Position numbers and translations under genes: made by a program. Shown here one piece after another: positions 61,553 through 64,000 of a stretch of 64,000 nt of DNA (position 1 is its first letter; each line of letters opens with the position of its first letter). The notes below the pieces were generated by a model. It made no database searches. It had not been told where the DNA came from and saw only the letters and a list, made by a program, of their open reading frames with translations. The stretch comes from Oscillospiraceae bacterium. Lineage in GTDB: Bacteria; Bacillota; Clostridia; Oscillospirales; CAG-272. The DNA lies in NCBI GenBank assembly GCA_015064155.1, contig SVST01000004.1, forward strand, positions 1-64,000. Direction: 5' to 3'.

Positions 61553-62665
61553 TCATTCGTTTTCTTTTCGAATATACAAATTCAGATCCCACGCAGGGAT
61601 TCCGCGCTTTCTGCGCAGGTAGTATCGGTTATACGACGGAAACAGATCATGCACCAAAAGCGGCAGATCAAACAGATCCTCGTTGCGGTGATACAAAGAA
61701 ACCATCAACGCAGGAAAGCATTGCCCGATCGTTTTTTTCGACCCGAGAATCGCTTCCCGTTCCGCCCCCTCTACGTCATATTTGATATAGTCAACCGTCG
61801 CGCCGTTCAAAACCGCATCCAACGGCTCGGCATGGATCTCTTTCCACTTCACGGGGCGGTCACCAAGCGTTTCCGAACGGTTTTCTCCAAACGATGCGTT
61901 GCGGTTTCCGCTGGCATCGAAGCGTAGAACTTCGGAGCTTGACCATGCCCCCGCGAAAATCGGGATCACCTCGGCACGCGTTTCGCGTTCGGCATACGCC
62001 TGCAGCTTTTTCTGATTTCTTGCATCGGGCTCCATCGCGTAAACGCTTCGAATACTGCCGTTTGCCGCATCCAAAAGCTCGCGCACGGTGTCCCCATTGT
62101 AGGCACCGAGGTCGGCAACGGCACCGAGCGCAGACGGACGAACCAATTCGCGCAAGGCACACTCCATATCCGACTCGGCATCATATAAAAACTCCAATCT
62201 GCCCGACAGCTTGAACGAGATCACGTTTTCAAAGATACGTCTGGACTCCTCGTCCGACAAAAGCCCGTACGCTTGCTCCAATTCGTCTTGATGCTCCAAA
62301 AAATACGCATCATCAAACAAGCCGTCACCAAATGCGGGAACGTCGGGAGCATACAGCTCCGCCTCCCCTGCAACTCGCGCAATCAGCTCCAGGACGTCCT
62401 CTCGCGAGCTGCCGAACGAAAGCAGCACGATGACGTTTTCCGCACCGTATTTTTCCTTGATCGCGCTCCAAGAAAGCACGGGCTTTCCGTGAAACGTATG
62501 ACCGCGCACAAACCCGTCACTGGCAAAGAAATCAGCGACCTCGATTCCCTTTTGCGCACACGCCGCCAAAATTTTGTCGGCACCGTTTCCCATGCCGTAC
62601 ATCACAACCGTTTTGGTCGTTTCATGCAGGTACGACCATAAGTCGCTCGTTACCGAAATCCGCAT
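61553..62665 (-). CDS. FkbM-family methyltransferase with N-terminal Rossmann-like domain
   Basis: The 370-residue protein has an N-terminal domain with VVMYGMGNGADKILAAC (nucleotide-binding-like, often seen in sugar-processing proteins), then a SAM methyltransferase domain: AVADLGAYNGDTVRELLDAA, VYAMEPDARNQKKL and DYIKYDVEGAEREAILGSKK, the FkbM pattern. It may O-methylate a glycan or glycolipid. AAGGG precedes the chosen ATG; the longer frame upstream overlaps the HIT promoter and is rejected. Confidence 0.83.
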   Translation of the reverse strand: MRISVTSDLWSYLHETTKTVVMYGMGNGADKILAACAQKGIEVADFFASDGFVRGHTFHGKPVLSWSAIKEKYGAENVIVLLSFGSSREDVLELIARVAGEAELYAPDVPAFGDGLFDDAYFLEHQDELEQAYGLLSDEESRRIFENVISFKLSGRLEFLYDAESDMECALRELVRPSALGAVADLGAYNGDTVRELLDAANGSIRSVYAMEPDARNQKKLQAYAERETRAEVIPIFAGAWSSSEVLRFDASGNRNASFGENRSETLGDRPVKWKEIHAEPLDAVLNGATVDYIKYDVEGAEREAILGSKKTIGQCFPALMVSLYHRNEDLFDLPLLVHDLFPSYNRYYLRRKRGIPAWDLNLYIRKENE

Positions 62666-62694
62666 CGTAAGCCCTTGAAAATCCTTTCTTTCTC

Positions 62695-62723
62695 TTGACA
62701 AGCGTACTCTTTTGTTGTATACT
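62695..62723 (+). promoter_or_regulatory. Promoter of the HIT gene
   Basis: TTGACA (62695-62700), 17 bases and TATACT (62718-62723) stand 30 bases before the ATG. Confidence 0.75.
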
Positions 62724-62753
62724 GAAAGCAACCCACAGAAAGGAAGTACGCTT

Positions 62754-63095
62754 ATGTCAAACTGTATTTTTTGTAAAATCATCGCAGGGGAGATCCCGTC
62801 CTCCAAGGTTTATGAGGACGATGCCGTTTACGCATTCCGCGACATCAATCCCATGGCTCCCGTGCATATCCTGATCGTTCCCAAGGTACACGTGGCGAGT
62901 GCCAACGACGTCACCGCCGAAAATGCGGCATCCGTCGCACGCATCTTTGAAGCCATTCCCAAGATTGCGGCATCCGAGGGACTTGTGAACGGATACCGTG
63001 TGATCACCAACTGCGGCGAGGACGGCTGTCAATCGGTCAAGCACCTGCATTTCCATCTGCTCGGCGGCAAAAAGCTGCCCGAGAGCATGGCATAA
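62754..63095 (+). CDS. HIT-family nucleotide hydrolase
   Basis: The 113-residue protein begins CIFCKIIAGEIPSSKVYEDD and ends with the histidine triad KHLHFHLLGGKKL, as in HinT-type enzymes that cleave AMP from phosphoramidates. AAAGGAAG precedes the ATG. It is monocistronic, convergent with aspartokinase. Confidence 0.93.
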   Translation: MSNCIFCKIIAGEIPSSKVYEDDAVYAFRDINPMAPVHILIVPKVHVASANDVTAENAASVARIFEAIPKIAASEGLVNGYRVITNCGEDGCQSVKHLHFHLLGGKKLPESMA

Positions 63096-63106
63096 CGAAA
63101 ATTTTG

Positions 63107-63142
63107 AAAAACGGGGTCAGCGTCAGGCTGACCCCGTTTTTA
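63107..63142. terminator. Bidirectional terminator between HIT and lysC
   Basis: AAAACGGGGTCAGC and GCTGACCCCGTTTT pair around GTCAG, with A and T runs on both sides, and would stop both convergent genes. Confidence 0.85.
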
Positions 63143-63147
63143 TCTTT

Positions 63148-64000
63148 TTATTTTGCAAATTCGTCGTAAATCGCAATCAAAGCACGATGCAGATCATTCT
63201 CCTCTACACCGACGATAATATTCAATTCACTTGAACCCTGGTCGATCATGCGGATGTTGACATCTGCCTTGGAAATCGCCGAGAACACACGCACGGCAGT
63301 TCCCTTTGCCTTTACCATACCGCGTCCCACAACCGCCAACAACGCAAGACCGTCCTCAATCACAATGCTGTCGGGGCGCACTCTCTTCTGAATCGAAGCC
63401 AGAATGCGCTCGCGACGATCTGCAAGATAAGCGGTTCCAACCACCACGCTCATGGTGTCAACGCCCGAGGGAAGATGCTCAAAGGGCATATCGTTGTCCT
63501 CCAGCACATCGAGGATCTTACGTCCAAAGCCGATCTCGGAGTTCATCATATCCTTTTCCACCGAAAGAACCGAAAATCCGGGCTTGCCGGCAATACCCGT
63601 GATGATCATCTCGGAATCGTACTCGTCGGTTTCGGAAACGATCATGGTACCGGGTGCTTCGGGCTCGTTGGTGTTTCTGATATTGATCGGAATGCCCGCA
63701 TAACGAACCGGGAAAATCGCATCCTCATGCAGAACCGACGCACCCATGTACGAAAGCTCGCGAAGCTCACGGTAGGTAATGGTCTTGATCGGCTTGGGAT
63801 TCTTGACGATACGGGGGTCTGCCATCAGGCAACCCGAAACGTCGGTCCAGTTCTCGTACAGCTCAGCACCCGCAGCGCGCGCAACGATCGAACCCGTGAT
63901 GTCGGATCCACCGCGGCTAAAGGTCTTAATGGTGCCGTTTGGCATCACGCCGTAAAAGCCGGGAATGACCGCATATTTGTGTTTTTTCAGCTCACGCGAC
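63148..64000 (-). CDS. lysC: Aspartate kinase, C-terminal part (gene continues beyond the window)
   Basis: The visible 283 codons open, at the window edge, with SRELKKHKYAVIPGFYGVMP and include the substrate-loop TFSRGGSDITGSIVARAAGA, PRIVKNPKPIKTITYRELRE and LSYMGASVLHEDAIFP, followed by two ACT regulatory domains (about the last 150 residues; SVEKDMMNSEIGFG, MIDQGSSELNIIVG). It phosphorylates aspartate at the start of Lys/Thr/Met synthesis and is probably inhibited by lysine or threonine. The N-terminus lies outside the window. Confidence 0.93.
   Translation of the reverse strand, partial: SRELKKHKYAVIPGFYGVMPNGTIKTFSRGGSDITGSIVARAAGAELYENWTDVSGCLMADPRIVKNPKPIKTITYRELRELSYMGASVLHEDAIFPVRYAGIPINIRNTNEPEAPGTMIVSETDEYDSEMIITGIAGKPGFSVLSVEKDMMNSEIGFGRKILDVLEDNDMPFEHLPSGVDTMSVVVGTAYLADRRERILASIQKRVRPDSIVIEDGLALLAVVGRGMVKAKGTAVRVFSAISKADVNIRMIDQGSSELNIIVGVEENDLHRALIAIYDEFAK

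Overview
The window looks like chromosomal DNA from an anaerobic gut-type Clostridia (Bacillota). The signs are T-box leaders, strong AGGAGG ribosome binding sites, a SCIFF peptide with its radical SAM maturase, ferredoxin-dependent 2-oxoacid oxidoreductase genes, a K+-type membrane pyrophosphatase, AspS with GatCAB, and meso-diaminopimelate dehydrogenase. No genus is assigned. The chromosomal part is moderately GC-rich; the segment at about 27.9-38.9 kb is visibly AT-rich and looks acquired.

Layout. 0-0.1 kb: start of an IS3-type transposase. 0.2-9.5 kb, minus strand: a T-box (Ile-like specifier) followed by an HTH-cupin-acyl-CoA synthetase fusion, a P-loop ATPase, a four-subunit VOR-type 2-oxoacid:ferredoxin oxidoreductase, branched-chain aminotransferase and membrane pyrophosphatase. 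9.6-13.9 kb, plus strand: a divergent T-box (Leu-like specifier), a LeuA-like protein without the metal-binding His pair, and a TIM-barrel-acyl-CoA synthetase fusion. Read together, these genes fit a starvation-induced route that activates branched-chain acids to acyl-CoA (releasing PPi), carboxylates them reductively to 2-oxoacids, transaminates them to Val/Leu/Ile, and recovers PPi energy at the membrane. This is an inference from gene content and T-box logic.

14-27.7 kb: DUF6512-like membrane protein, GH20 hexosaminidase, asparaginase, an Asn-type T-box with aspS-gatC-gatA-gatB (the GatA is short and lacks recognisable catalytic residues), a cyclase-family hydrolase, a GltD-like flavoprotein, and a DeoR regulator with two tandem TIM-barrel isomerases.

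27.9-38.9 kb: an integrase-led island with a unidirectional operon: zinc-ribbon/TPR protein, HerA-like ATPase, acidic repeat protein, SPFH-SHOCT protein, and several small membrane proteins, one carrying an EF-Tu domain-2-like barrel and one (frameshifted) an L7/L12 C-terminal-like domain. I do not recognise it as a named system; it is the best candidate here for an undescribed membrane-associated machine.

39-64 kb: ddh, a lipoprotein, a ferritin-like protein, an XRE/SLOG pair flanked by inverted copies of a dispersed repeat, an ABC exporter with a phosphopantetheinyl transferase, Fur and DeoR regulators, two Gfo/Idh/MocA oxidoreductases, a PocR-AraC regulator, the SCIFF peptide with maturase and an Orn/Lys/Arg decarboxylase-family gene, an HD hydrolase, lepA, a cell-wall amidase, rsmI, tRNA-Tyr and tRNA-Thr, a PHP phosphoesterase, an FkbM methyltransferase, a HIT protein and the C-terminal part of aspartokinase. 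Several hairpin-rich dispersed repeats lie between genes.
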